From assembly GCA_964019055.1 (NCBI GenBank), contig OZ025221.1, positions 6,540,468 to 6,604,467 on the forward strand: 64,000 nt of DNA. Reading direction: 5' to 3'. The stretch comes from Anthopleura xanthogrammica (taxonomy: Eukaryota; Cnidaria; Anthozoa; Actiniaria; Actiniidae). Under the pieces are notes generated by a model. It saw only the letters and a program-made list of their open reading frames with translations. It was not told the origin of the DNA and made no database searches. The position numbers and the translations under genes are program-made. Below are positions 1-11,467 of the stretch, piece after piece (position 1 is the first letter of the stretch; each line of letters opens with the position of its first letter).

Positions 1-722
1 GACACATTTGAGACAAAGTAGATTCGTTGATCCAGGTCGTCTTCAGGATGTCCAACGTTGCTTAATTGAAGAGCTAACCTAAGATTGGCCAATTGACCCT
101 GGCAACGCCAGTCAAAAACCACTGAACCCACCTAGATTCACGAGTGGTAGCTTTTTCTATACAGGGCTTCGCTTAATCAAAGCCCTGCTAATCCTAACCT
201 AGTCCTAGTGTTATTTGACTTGCAATAGACGTAGAACCAAAATTGATGGAAAAAATGTTTTAGAAAGTCTTATTGCAGGTCAAAAATTATTTTTTGTGTT
301 CCATATTCGATTAAGGAACAACCCCTCAGCCTCCTCCAAGACACTGATCACCCGAGCAAGTCAAGCGAAACAAATTCAAAACTGAGTGACAACAATGAAA
401 TATTTTTGAGAAATAATTTTTAGAACTTGCTCAAGAATCAATCGTGTGTCAAGTTATTTTAATTATGGACAAACACAAACATATAGCGAGTATAGGATAC
501 AGCCTTTCATGTATTAACATGAATGGCTCTTTTAGTTGACCAAGCGACACTTGAATGCCCTCTTGCTTGACTGAGGCCATATATGTACCTGGAATGGGAG
601 ATAAAACGTGCTTGTGTTAACGTGACTCGAATGTAAAACTGGAAAAGTTTTTCCGCACCAAAAAAGTACAAAAAATTTAAAGGAATTTCTTTTTGAGAAT
701 TGTATACGTAACATAAAATCGT
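1..722. other. Intergenic, no gene seen
   Basis: AT-rich DNA with no convincing coding region on either strand. The only open frames are short and show no protein character. No RNA gene or clear repeat was recognised here. Confidence 0.6.
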
Positions 723-1760
723 TTGGTTACATTGAACTTGTAGTGTACAAGAGAAGTAATTCGAAGTAACGCTGAACTTAGACAGTTTTTTTTATCAGTA
801 AATGGCTTTTTTTGAACCAACGTTCAATTTTTGCAATATTTACGTTAAAATCATTTCAAATTTCTTCTAGAATTTTGTTTTTGGAGCTTAGTTCATAGCT
901 GTTATTGAACAAAAGGTTTTTAATTTTAAACTTACCATTTTTTTTATCCAGCTACGTATTCCATCTGTGAGGTCGTTCTTTAGCTTGAATGAATCTGAAT
1001 GCAGGCGAAGGTTATCACTCTTGGTCACCTGATATTTTTATGAGAAAAAATCTTTTAGTTACATTGAACTTGTAGTGTATAAGAGAAGTAATTCGAAGTA
1101 ACGGTGAACTGACTTTGACATTTTTGTTTATCAGTAAACGGCTTTGCACTCGGAAATTCCATAGACTAACCGTTCAATTTTTCAGCAATATTTACGTTAA
1201 AATCATTGCGAATTTCTTCTAGAATTTTAGTTTTGGAGCTTAGTTCATAGCTGTTCTTGAACGAAAGGTTTTTAATTGTAAACTTACCATTCTTTATCCA
1301 GCTATTCCATCTGCGAGGTCGTTCGTTCTTTGGCTTGAATGAACCTGAATGCAGGCGAAGGTTATCACTCTTGGTCACCTGATATTTTTAAGAGGAAAAA
1401 GCGAGAAAAATAAATTAGGAGAGAAATTAGAAACCTCTGCCAAGCAGGGTAAACTCGTAGTGTACAAGAGAAGGAATTCGAACGGTTAACTTCGAAAGTT
1501 TCTTTTAAATTTATCAGTGAACGGCTTTGCATTGAAATTCCATAGAAAAAGCGTTCAATTCTTGAAATATTTGGGTTAAAAACATAACTAATTTCTTCTA
1601 GAATAATATTATTTACAAAAAGTTCATAACAGTTCTGAAATAAAAGGTTTTTATTTGTAAACTTACCAAATTTCATCTCACTGTACCATCAGGGCTCGCT
1701 CTAAGAATGAATCTGAATGCAGGGAAGTTTATTAAACTGTTTGATCAATCACCTGATATT
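723..1760. repeat. Three-copy tandem repeat, about 330-385 base unit
   Basis: Three diverged direct copies begin near 723, 1,055 and 1,449. Each opens with a conserved block containing CTTGTAGTGTACAAGAGAAG, runs through a conserved stretch around TTTCTTCTAGAAT, and closes with GGTCACCTGATATTT-like sequence. The first two copies are about 332 bases apart and the second and third about 385. Short open frames in copies 2 and 3 are by-products of the repeat and are not called as genes. The origin of the unit is not recognised. Confidence 0.75.
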
Positions 1761-1765
1761 TCGTC

Positions 1766-2774
1766 CAATCATATGGTACCATGAAGGAATCATGTGATAG
1801 TGCACGTGCATGCTGTAATCTGATTGGTTTAGAGCGTCGATACGAAAGAAGTGAAAAGTCTTGCCGGAATGCAAATCTCGTGCATGCCTTATTTGGTTAT
1901 TTTTTTGGTACAAGTGCAGTCTCGTTGCAGAAAGGTGTAAAAATTCGAGGTTTATAGAATTTTCACTTCATATGTTACAAGTATGCTAAAACGAGAACTT
2001 CTCATGCTACAATTTGCGTTCATCATGAATGCATGGTCATAATAAATACACACTGCTTGTTCTTATGAAATGTTACTTTGACGTAAAACCCCTTGGGTTT
2101 CCTCCTGATGAAATTATATTGATCAATCAATATACCTCTAATAAATACAGGGTGCGGGTTCTTATGGCGCCTCAGTCTGATGTGCTTAGAACATTAACCC
2201 ACCCACAAGATCATTTAATCTTTCTATGTGATATTCATGTCGTGTCTGGCGCGCGGGCTTATTTAATAGAAGTTAAATAGACCAAATACACCATAAGGAA
2301 TATTACTGCGTGGAATCGAACTGGCTTTATTACGAAAAATAAACTTAATTGTCGTGGAGTTTCCTAGATTCTTTATTAGCTCCTTAAGCCTGCCAACTTG
2401 AATGGCCACTAATTATAACCAACTTACGTCGTTTAATTTAGGCAGATGTTGGCAGATGTTAGCTGGTCGATCTCATAAAAGAAATGCACAGGTAGCCAAA
2501 GCTATATGTATGAGTATGCTTAGAAGAGCTGATAGATGCGAAGTATAGAGTACAAACAGTATATACGTGAAACATTAGTTATACTGAATAGTACCATTTC
2601 GAGCAAATTCTATTGTTTTCTATTGTTTAATTAGCACTATTTTGTACTATTTAGTAATTTGTATTTCACGGATATATTGTTTGCACTCTACTAAAAAATA
2701 CTGACTAAAAGTCTTTCTTGTCAAAATTGAGCGAGCTATGGCCTTTTGAATTTTAACCCATCTCATATCTATTA
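1766..2774. other. Intergenic, no gene seen
   Basis: The one notable open frame (2,029-2,280, plus, 83 codons) has no recognisable motif, no Kozak-like support and no splice context, so it is not called. A CTGTAATCTGATTGG stretch near 1,812 also occurs in the intronic repeat around 37,900. Confidence 0.5.
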
Positions 2775-2885
2775 TTCACTGGTCAAACACAAAGCATTCA
2801 GTCGAGGCTGCAAGGTTCAAATTTGAATAATCCTTTGATACTACCTTGCAGCCTCGATTGAATGCTTTGTCTGTGACCAGTGAAC
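2775..2885. mobile_element. Foldback MITE-like element, family B copy 1
   Basis: Two arms of about 40 bases (around 2,775-2,815 and 2,844-2,885) are near-perfect reverse complements. They share the core AAAGCATTCA and CGAGGCTGCAAGG, and a roughly 30-base centre separates them. A second copy lies in opposite orientation at 17,111. There is no coding capacity, so this is a non-autonomous foldback element by structure. Confidence 0.75.
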
Positions 2886-2964
2886 CAATGTATGGAAGGT
2901 TGTGAATAGCGTACAATGCAAATGTGATTTATTACATCCTTAGTATTTTTTAGTATACTTCGCA

Positions 2965-3100
2965 TATAGACTCCTTGAACGTCACGTCAGAGCAGTTCAA
3001 TTTGAAGGACAAAACAAAAGAATTTCAATCTCCTGAGAATTGGAACCTATTGTTTTGTTCTCCAAATTGAACTGCATTCCGACGTGCTGCAAGGGGTATA
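2965..3100. mobile_element. Foldback MITE-like element, family A copy 1
   Basis: The ends are imperfect reverse complements: ACTCCTTGAACGTCACGTC on the left and GACGTGCTGCAAGGGGT on the right. Inner arms contain AATTTGAAGGACAAAACAA and TTGTTTTGTTCTCCAAATTG. Related copies lie at 49,284 and 58,677 inside introns of the giant gene. Confidence 0.8.
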
Positions 3101-3194
3101 TATATCAGCTCCGAGCATACTCATATAGCTTGGGCTACCTGTGAGAATTCAAAATGTTTATAACCCAATAAACTTTTTGCAGCAGGATGTGTAT

Positions 3195-3413
3195 TACGGT
3201 GCGAATCAAAAAACCGTGGGCACCAGAAATATTTCAGAAATCGTGTATTGTTCACTGAGCAGTCTTAAACAACTCTCTAACGGCAAAAAGTTCGACTGAT
3301 TTGTAGTCAGATAAACGTCTTGTAGTTAGAGAGTCGTTTCATATTGTTCAAAGAACAATAAACAATTTCTAAGATATTTCTGGGTGCCCACGGTTTTTCG
3401 ATTTGCACTGTAA
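3195..3413. repeat. Long imperfect palindrome
   Basis: The outer arms (about 3,195-3,233 and 3,372-3,413) pair through AAAAACCGTGGGCACC and GGTGCCCACGGTTTTT. Complementarity continues inward past GAAATATTTC to CTCTCTAAC and GTTAGAGAG. The whole 219 bases could fold into one hairpin. It has the structure of a foldback transposable element, but no second copy is seen in this window. Confidence 0.75.
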
Positions 3414-4505
3414 CATTGTTAATCACTACAGAACGACTGGATTTTTATTACGAGACACTCCTTAATTACCTCAAGGGTAAGGTTTTTCAAGAATTCAATT
3501 TCCTTATTGTCTTTATCATAGCTAATCCGCAGTAAACGAGGGTGGTTTGCGAAGTTTAATCGCACTGATACTATCTTGAAAATGAATTTCTAAAGGTCAG
3601 ACTAGTAGTTGGTTATGATCAGCCGATATGTCGTTACCATGACTACCTAATTGGCAAACATATAAATTAAATAAGGAAATGCGTTACTTCCACAACAGGG
3701 AGAGTTTGACGTCGGTATAGCAAGGGGTGGATGTTTTTGAGTTTGTGGCTTCTTTATTTCCTCTTCCTCTCTGCATCTACGTCATGAGTGGAAATGTTTC
3801 ATGTCGTTACGTATTTCCGTGTCCAGCTACGCGCAAAAACTAATAAATGAAGCCAAAAATAGCTAGAAATATCTAGAATTCCTACCTTTCTAAAACAACA
3901 ACTATATTGGACCAAAGACGTTTTACGAAGGAAAATATACGAAAATTGTGTATAGAGGTGATTCTTATTTTAGATTTTGAAGCGATGTTTTCCAGACGAA
4001 TGACGTCATTCAAAAGCTCAAAGGTGATAGTATTTGTTCCGTACCAGAGCAGATTTGAGTATAGGTGGGTAGAGTATGACACTGACTCTTAGCATGATGC
4101 AGATAAGAGGAACAACTAGATAGCAAAAAAACTTTTAGTTCAAAACTTAAGTTTTGTCTAATTGAATTAAGCACTTGGTTCGACTTGTATTAGTTCGACC
4201 TCAGTGAAGTGATCATGAAGCCCTTGATAGTGATAAGAATCGGCAAGTAAAATTAAAATAAAGCAAACAAAATGAAAGAAGGAAAGAAGGAAGAAAGAAA
4301 TAAGAAACAAATGCCTAAACCCGAATGAAAAGAGAATGAGCAATACGGGTAGAAAGTAAAGAGAAAGAAAATAAATGAAAAGGATGGAGAATTAGAAAAA
4401 AAGAAAACAACAGAATGAAGGGATTGATGAATGGTTGAATGAATCGAATGATGGATGAATGATTGCACGAATGGGTGGTTATTAAAAAAAGGGACGGAGG
4501 GAGTG
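3414..4505. other. Intergenic, no gene seen
   Basis: AT-rich sequence with small overlapping open frames on both strands (around 3,882-4,092) that mirror each other and lack protein character. The last 250 bases become purine-rich towards the GGAT microsatellite. Confidence 0.5.
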
Positions 4506-4506
4506 A

Positions 4507-4705
4507 GGGATGGATGGATGGATGGATGGATGGATGGATGGATGGATGGATGGATGGATGGATGGATGGATGGATGGATGGATGGATGGATGGATGGATG
4601 GATGGATGGATGGATGGATGGATGAACAGATGGATGGATGGATGGATGGATGGATGGATGGATGAACGGATGCATGGGTGGATGAATGGATGCACGCATG
4701 AGTGG
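4507..4705. repeat. (GGAT)n microsatellite
   Basis: About 29 near-perfect tandem GGAT units run from 4,507 to 4,624, followed by a degenerate tail to about 4,705. The tetranucleotide keeps all frames open, giving spurious His-Pro-Ser-Ile or Trp-Met-Asp-Gly repeat proteins that should not be annotated. Confidence 0.95.
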
Positions 4706-5507
4706 ATAAATGAAAAAAAATAGATAAATCCATAGATGGATAGATCAATGAGTTAGTGAAAGAAATAAGTAAAAATACTCTCCCAAGATACAGACAGTTT
4801 CCCTTGCCAGACTTCGAGGCCCCAGGAAGCCAATTATTTCCTTCTCCTGTCTGCCCTACTTTTATCTGACCAAACATGCTTATTTTAATGACAAGAGATG
4901 GTTTAGATAATTAAACGTAAAATAATAAAAAAAACACTTGATGTGTTTTGAAGTGAATAAGAGCCATAAAGACGATCACTGACTGGCTGGTATACCAGAC
5001 GATTTTTATACCCAATTAGCCATGTTCATATGACCATATTTTATGACAGTGTTTTTACGGCATATTTTATTTTAATCATCAATATTTTTATATAAGTTTG
5101 TTTTTAATGTTAAGTTCTCCTGACTGCGAGCGTAGCTTGAACTCTTTTCTATCAACTTTGTCTGCCATTTTTTTGAGATATTGAACGATAAATTTTTGAT
5201 AAAGTGTTTGCCTTTTATTTGAAATATGTCAGAATTGACGGAAGACGTAGGTTCAAGAATATCTTGAGTGTCTGGCAGGATTGTCTGGAATATTATTTTT
5301 TGTTTTTTCTGTCTATTTGCTGATATTAGGTTATTTGAATGATTTTCAGAATGGAATACCGAGATGATCCAATTGCAAGTATAGCACACTCGAACAGCAA
5401 AGTCAATATGTTTGTTTAATTGTTTAATTAACTGGTTGTTTAATTTAATTACTACAGAGATCTTTCTTTTCTTGAACTAGCGAGAAGAGTAAGCAAATGA
5501 ATGAGTT
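4706..5507. other. Intergenic, no gene seen
   Basis: No gene or clear repeat was found. An open frame on the minus strand (5,072-5,389) has low-complexity AT-driven composition and no recognisable domain. Confidence 0.5.
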
Positions 5508-5963
<456 letters not shown>

Positions 5964-6410
5964 TGATCGACGGTTGTTGGGTGGACGTCCATTTGCAAGA
6001 AAAACTCGAGTAAAATATTGCTGTGAATAGTACCTTCCTTGTTGCTCGGGAAATTAAAATGCATCATGGATGATCAATATATTGAACGGGAGTCTTCATA
6101 TCAAAATGAAAATTGGGTTTGTAGTTTGTTTGTATAGACCTCTTGCAGCACATCGGAATGCAGCCCAATTTTGGAAGGAAGAATAAATAAATAAAAGAAG
6201 GGAGGGAGGAAGAAATAAATAAATAAAAAGAAGGAAGGAAGGAAGGAAGGAAGGAAGGAAGGAAGGAAGGAAGGAAGAAGAAAAGGATCGACGGATAGTT
6301 GGGTGGACAAGTGAATGAATAATGAATATGCGAATATAGAATCACGAACGAACTCATATCAAAAGAGCATTTGGTTTGCAGTTTGGTTGTATAACCAGTT
6401 GGCTCCAGGG
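5964..6410. repeat. Duplicated segment that carries GGAA tracts
   Basis: The sequence after the polypurine tract (GATCGACGG…TTGGGTGGAC at 5,965, and CATATCAAAA…GGTTTGTAGTTTG at about 6,098) is repeated after a second GGAA tract (GATCGACGG at 6,286 and CATATCAAAAG…GGTTTGCAGTTTGG at 6,355). This looks like a tandem duplication of a unit of about 320 bases that includes its microsatellite. The second GGAA tract is at 6,178-6,283. Confidence 0.7.
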
Positions 6411-9400
6411 GTTTCAGTAGCTAACATCGTTTAGTTTCAATCTAGGTAAGCACTGAGGTGAAGCCCCAAAATAACATTTATTTTGATTTGATTTGATTGG
6501 TGTGAAAAATGGTACAGTATATACCCAAGCTAACGTCATCACCCACATCCGGCCATTTGAGGCCGTGATTCGGTGATTTTTCAATTATATTAAAACCTCG
6601 AGCTCGTAAGAGATATTCCATTTCCCGTTGATCAGTTCTTCTTTGGAGGGCATTGTGAACTAAACCAGATAAACGGCTTATTGATACTGACAGTCGACCA
6701 TCTTGGTTACACTAACAAATGGCGGCTTTCAATCTTAGCCTTCAGATATTCTCTGAATAAATGATCCAAGACATACCTATAATGGATTTTAGAACCGGCT
6801 TTCTTTAGGATAAACGCTAACTAGGTGAGGAAAAAGGTATCTGCCTGATTAAGCGAGTGAGTAAGTAGGGTATGTTGCACATTTTTTCAAGTTTTTGAAA
6901 AGTCAACGAGACTAAGCTTCTGAAGATAAGCTTCTGTATACATAAGATCAAGGTTGAAAACTAAAATCCGTTTTGCATTACCAAGGATAATGAATTAGTA
7001 GGAAGTTTTACAATATTTTCTGTATACATATTGACCGTGTCTATGGCTACTGGCGAAGCGTGGAGGAGCTTGCAACACCTTCCTCTTGCACTTGCTATAA
7101 GACATCAATTTCCAGCCCTCACAACTCGAGTAAGCCTCCTAGAGGGGGAAATGTTAACAGAAACTGAAGTGGCCCAAAATGAGAAAGGTTCTGAAGATGG
7201 ACCGGAAATTCGATGAGCAAGACTTTAAGAAGGCATAATTTATAATTGATATACCGAAAACTGAGTAAATTTTAGTGAATTACGAATGCTCGGTAATGGT
7301 ACGCTGTGTAAGCAAAACAGCGGTGTCAGTGCTAGCGCAGGATCGAATATCCGTAGAAATGAAAATAATGCAAGCTACAGGTGTACAACTGAGCGAGGAA
7401 ATGAACCAATAAGATAGGCAATAATTTTTGTACTGTATATCAGACGGCAAAAATTATGCAAGGGCTTTTTTATTCCTAGGGTGGAAACTGAGTTTTGTGT
7501 GCTGTTCAAATTCAGTTAAGTTCGAAATGTAGCTAGTCCTTTTAATTTAAAGTAGAATTAGATAACAATACTTTTTAGAAAGTGAAAGATTTAGTGTGAT
7601 ATCTGGTTTTCGAATTATTAGTCCATTTTTTTTTTACTCAAGCACACGACCACTATAATATGTTCAACTCTCAACTCACATGCTAATTTGACTGAGGGAG
7701 GAAAAACACTGAAAACCCCTGAAAAACCCTTGTGGCATGATCAGAAGGATCAAACGTAAACAAAGGGCAAAACCTAAGAGTATAAGCTAGGGTTATCAAG
7801 GAATCCATCATCAACAGTCTCGTCAAGTATTTTCCTTTAAATGATAAGCAAAAATACAGTTGATCGTCTTTCAGCACAACACGGTAACGCTGGAAGTTTA
7901 AGTGAAAAATCCCTTGCTTTTTGTGAAAATATTTACATAGAGTCTTGGCAGAAAACTTCTCATTTATGTCAAATTATAGTTCTCTGAAAACAACGTAAAA
8001 AAATTGGGTACAAAACACACACACATGTCATGATAAGAATTTCTTAAAATTTCCTTTGTCCCGATGTGTTTTGACAGTTTCTTAATTAAATGACTCTAAA
8101 TTCAGGCTAGTTTTCCGGAGCTTTACTCTTCACACAATTACATACAATGATGAATTACAGCTAGCAAGTCCAATTTCCTTTTTCTGAGGAAAGTTCCATT
8201 TAAACAATGAATTCTAGCATGATATTGCACTTGGTAAGGTCACGTTTTCCTCTCTTTAATCTTTGGGAAAGATTTTCAGTTTTCTAGTGACGACACGACT
8301 TGTTTTATTCGTGTACATAGTACTTGTGATGTTATCACGTTGTTTCGATTTTAATACACAAAAAAGAACTCTGGAACCATTTTTATAATCGGGTCAAAAA
8401 CTGTTTCAAAATAATCGGTTCAAAAACCCACTGACTTTGTTTTTTGACAACTGATCAGTGGCAACGTGACCAACGAAGTTCAGGCCTATCACAGTTTAAC
8501 GACAAAAGAACAGGATATTCCTTTTAAAAGAAAAGCTTAAAACTGTCTTTTTTATATCCATTCTATTCACGGCTGTTTTCTAAAGAAACACCTACGGTCA
8601 TGTTTCCCAAGAAATAAGAATAATTTTTTTAAGATTCTTATACCATGATCTAATAATGTGCATTTCTAGAATTTAATCTCATTTTGAAACTAATATCCGA
8701 TCAATTTAGTATTATATATATCAACTATTATTATTTTTTGAGAATATAATTGTATTACCCAGTTATGAACTAATTCTGAAGACAAATCCCGACTGATTGG
8801 CCACAGTTTTTCATATATTTTTTTAAAAAGAAGTTTTTAAGATGTAATTAATATATTTAATCTCCCAGCAGCCATCTGGATGTAAAGAAGACTCACAGCC
8901 ACGGAAAGATATCAGTCTAGGTTCAGTTACTACTAAACCAACTGATCTAACTAGGTCAGATCCGAACGCACCTTGCCTTATAAAAATTAAACGTATGGAA
9001 ATTTCATTGTTGAAAAAAATTTGGACTCAGTTAAAGACTCTGTTTCTGAACCGCAGAATTTCGATTTGTCAGTCAGTCATCCTTTACAGATTAAGTAGAT
9101 ATTTTTTTCTATTTCCATTCTAAAAGCGGAATTCTACATTGAAATTCAGGCTCATAGATAGCACACTTTTCTCTATGTCACCTACCATTAAGTCTGCCAT
9201 GTAATATCAGGACTAAGCAAAAACGATTTCGACAGTCGTAAGAGTAAGACTCTTCAAAGTAAAATAGTAAAAAAATCTATCTTTCAAAAGTTTATTTGTA
9301 AGACAATTACTTCGATGTATACCAAACCGAGTTTGTAACACTCGAAATAATTGAATTAACATGTATACCATGGCGCCTCCGAGCTGTCGTGTGGTTGAAT

Positions 9401-10250
9401 AATCTTAAGCGAGAGTCAACCTGCCATTCAATGTGTTCACTAATTGTCGCTATTCTCCAAAAAACATTTTCCTCTGAGCCGTATAGTTATATTTTTGGCT
9501 GTTTTTTTTCTTTTCACATTTCCAAGTTTTTTCTTCATATTTTGAGTCTAGGTATTCTTCGTAATTGATGGGATAGTAAGTTCGTACACCTGTCTTTTTC
9601 TGAAATTGAAAGCTAATCAATGATTCCAAAATGACATTTTGGTGTTCTTCTTTTCATGGTTTGATCAAAGATAAGAGTTGAAAAGATAATTAAAATACAC
9701 TGTAACGTCTGCGGAAAGTCAAAACGCTTCTAATGTTTTAGTTTGAGGGTCACTCAATAAGCGGTTGCTCCACAGATTAATTTAACTAAGCCAACTATTG
9801 ACAAAGACTTTATAAATACTTTTTTGGAAAGAGCTCATTGCATCACTGAAACTAAAACCGCTGATGATAGATTTAATCCACGACCGGAAACTTTACCTCA
9901 CAATTAGCAAGAGGTCAGCCAAAGGAGACAAGCACATTCGCGCTCTTCCTCATAGCCATTATATTCGTAAGAGACTGAAAATATACTGAAATAGAAACTT
10001 AAGGCAAGGTCTGACATGCGATATCTCCGACTCGACGCCTCCAAGATTTATGCCAAAGGCGTGGGAGATAAATGCGATGTACTGTATGGTCTTGCTTGTT
10101 ATGTAGCAATTGATTAGTAAACAGAGAATCGTCGAGCTAGCGAGACACCGAGGACAGAATCAACTGGCTCAACTTTAAGAGCTTCAAGACACAAGACCAC
10201 ACCGCGAGAAAGACAACTTTATTCATCAACAAGAAAAGGACGTCTTTACT
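6411..10250. other. Intergenic region upstream of the GPCR
   Basis: About 3.8 kb of AT-rich sequence without a supportable gene. A TTTGATTTGATTTGATTGG microsatellite-like stretch lies at about 6,480. The 5' leader and promoter of the GPCR gene should lie in the last few hundred bases, but no convincing TATA box or initiator was identified. Confidence 0.5.
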
Positions 10251-11417
10251 ATGAATTATTCAAACGCTTCAAACTGTGTTAATGGAAGTTGTAAAGTTAG
10301 CTCGTACGGGAACTCGAACGTACAGCAACCTTTCATGGAACCGACCGAACTGCAAGTATTCAGTCTTATTCTATTCGGTCTCGTCATTTTGGCTTCATTA
10401 TTGGGGAATCTCTTGGTCATTAAAGCTCTACTTGAGATGAGCCGAAAGCCTTTTGTATATTGTCTAGTGACCAATCTTGCTGTTAGTGAACTTATCAATT
10501 CAATCTGCATACCGTTTTCGGTCTCCTACGGAGAATTGGGGACATGGGTTTATGGGGACTTTCTGTGTAAACTCATCATGCCTATGCAAGTGACATCAGC
10601 CACAGTGGTGAATACAACTATTGCTATGATTTCCATTCGACGATTTCAAATAGTAACGAGCAGAGGGATGAACTTTCCATCCAGTAGGAAAGGGATGTGG
10701 CTCGTAATCCTTTGCATCTGGATGTTTGGAATAGCTACTAGCCTCCCATTGTTTGTCTTCTACCAAGTTGTGCAAGTACCGGGGCCAGCGAGTAAAGGTT
10801 ATGAAAGTTTTAGTTTCTGTTTAGAGCGGTACCCGTCCGATTCCCCCTATGACTGGCCTTCAAAGACAAGCACCAGAAACAGTATCGCAAGAATATTTCT
10901 ATGCTTTGTCGTGCCTGTTTTAATCATGATCATATCCTATGGAGCTGTCACTGTTAACATTAAAAAGCATATCAGAAACATAGCCAAGAGCGCTCGTGCA
11001 AGAGTCGATTCCATGCAGTCAAATACAAGAGTAACAGACTGTAACATTGATGTCAGAGCATCCCCTCCACCTTATCCACAAATGGTACCTCTTCAAGACA
11101 TTGTTGCAAAGTCTCAAGAGGATAAGACTAACTCGCCCGCGAGAGAAGTAATTAAGGCGCTACTCGAACAAGAAAGCGATCTGATAAGAATGTTTTACAT
11201 CATAATATTCATATTCATCGCTTGTTACCTGCCGTTTCAAGTATCTTACCTTCTTCATTTACTTGGAATGGTTGAGGAGGGAAAGTATGGCTTTATTATC
11301 AGAAAATACCTGTTACTTCTAACGTGCTTTCCGAGTGCTCTCCACCCCCTTTGCTATGGAACAAAGAGCCGGTTTTACGCTAAAGCCTTCAAGAAACTTA
11401 TCCTCTGCAAACGCTAG
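10251..11417 (+). CDS. Class A (rhodopsin-like) G protein-coupled receptor, intronless
   Basis: A 388-residue seven-helix receptor, predicted to sit in the plasma membrane and signal through heterotrimeric G proteins. The N terminus has N-glycosylation sequons at Asn2, Asn5 and Asn11. TM1 holds GN (Asn53), TM2 NLAVSE (75-80), ECL1 W99, and TM3 begins at Cys106, expected to pair with Cys189 in ECL2. TM4 has Trp157, TM5 Pro221 and Tyr229, TM6 CYLP (Pro327) and TM7 HPLCY (364-368). The overall pattern is closest to peptide-type class A receptors; the ligand cannot be named. Key residues depart from consensus: the TM2 Asp is Glu80, DRY is RRF (130-132), and NPxxY is HPLCY. Intracellular loop 3 is long (about 231-310) and includes a proline cluster. 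The ATG at 10,251 is chosen because it gives a typical short N terminus. An AATAAA lies 45 bases after the stop. Confidence 0.9.
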   Translation: MNYSNASNCVNGSCKVSSYGNSNVQQPFMEPTELQVFSLILFGLVILASLLGNLLVIKALLEMSRKPFVYCLVTNLAVSELINSICIPFSVSYGELGTWVYGDFLCKLIMPMQVTSATVVNTTIAMISIRRFQIVTSRGMNFPSSRKGMWLVILCIWMFGIATSLPLFVFYQVVQVPGPASKGYESFSFCLERYPSDSPYDWPSKTSTRNSIARIFLCFVVPVLIMIISYGAVTVNIKKHIRNIAKSARARVDSMQSNTRVTDCNIDVRASPPPYPQMVPLQDIVAKSQEDKTNSPAREVIKALLEQESDLIRMFYIIIFIFIACYLPFQVSYLLHLLGMVEEGKYGFIIRKYLLLLTCFPSALHPLCYGTKSRFYAKAFKKLILCKR

Positions 11418-11461
11418 CACTTACGCTATCTAGCTGTATTTTAACTATGGTGACGGGTAGA

Positions 11462-11467
11462 AATAAA
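11462..11467 (+). other. Polyadenylation signal candidate for the GPCR
   Basis: A canonical AATAAA lies 45 bases past the stop codon, and further AATAAA/ATAAA-like hexamers follow within 40 bases. This suggests a very short 3' UTR if used. Confidence 0.45.

Noticed and set aside
723..1760. CRISPR-like array
   Set aside because: The repeat is 330-385 bases long with no short repeat and spacer pattern, and the sequence is animal.
2029..2280. 83-codon plus-strand open frame
   Set aside because: No recognisable motif, no splice or promoter context, and a length that is common by chance in AT-rich DNA.
4253..4877. Long open frames with His-Pro-Ser-Ile or Trp-Met-Asp-Gly repeats
   Set aside because: They are translations of the GGAT microsatellite, open in several frames on both strands at once.
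7031..7216. 61-codon plus-strand open frame
   Set aside because: No similarity recognised and no supporting signals.
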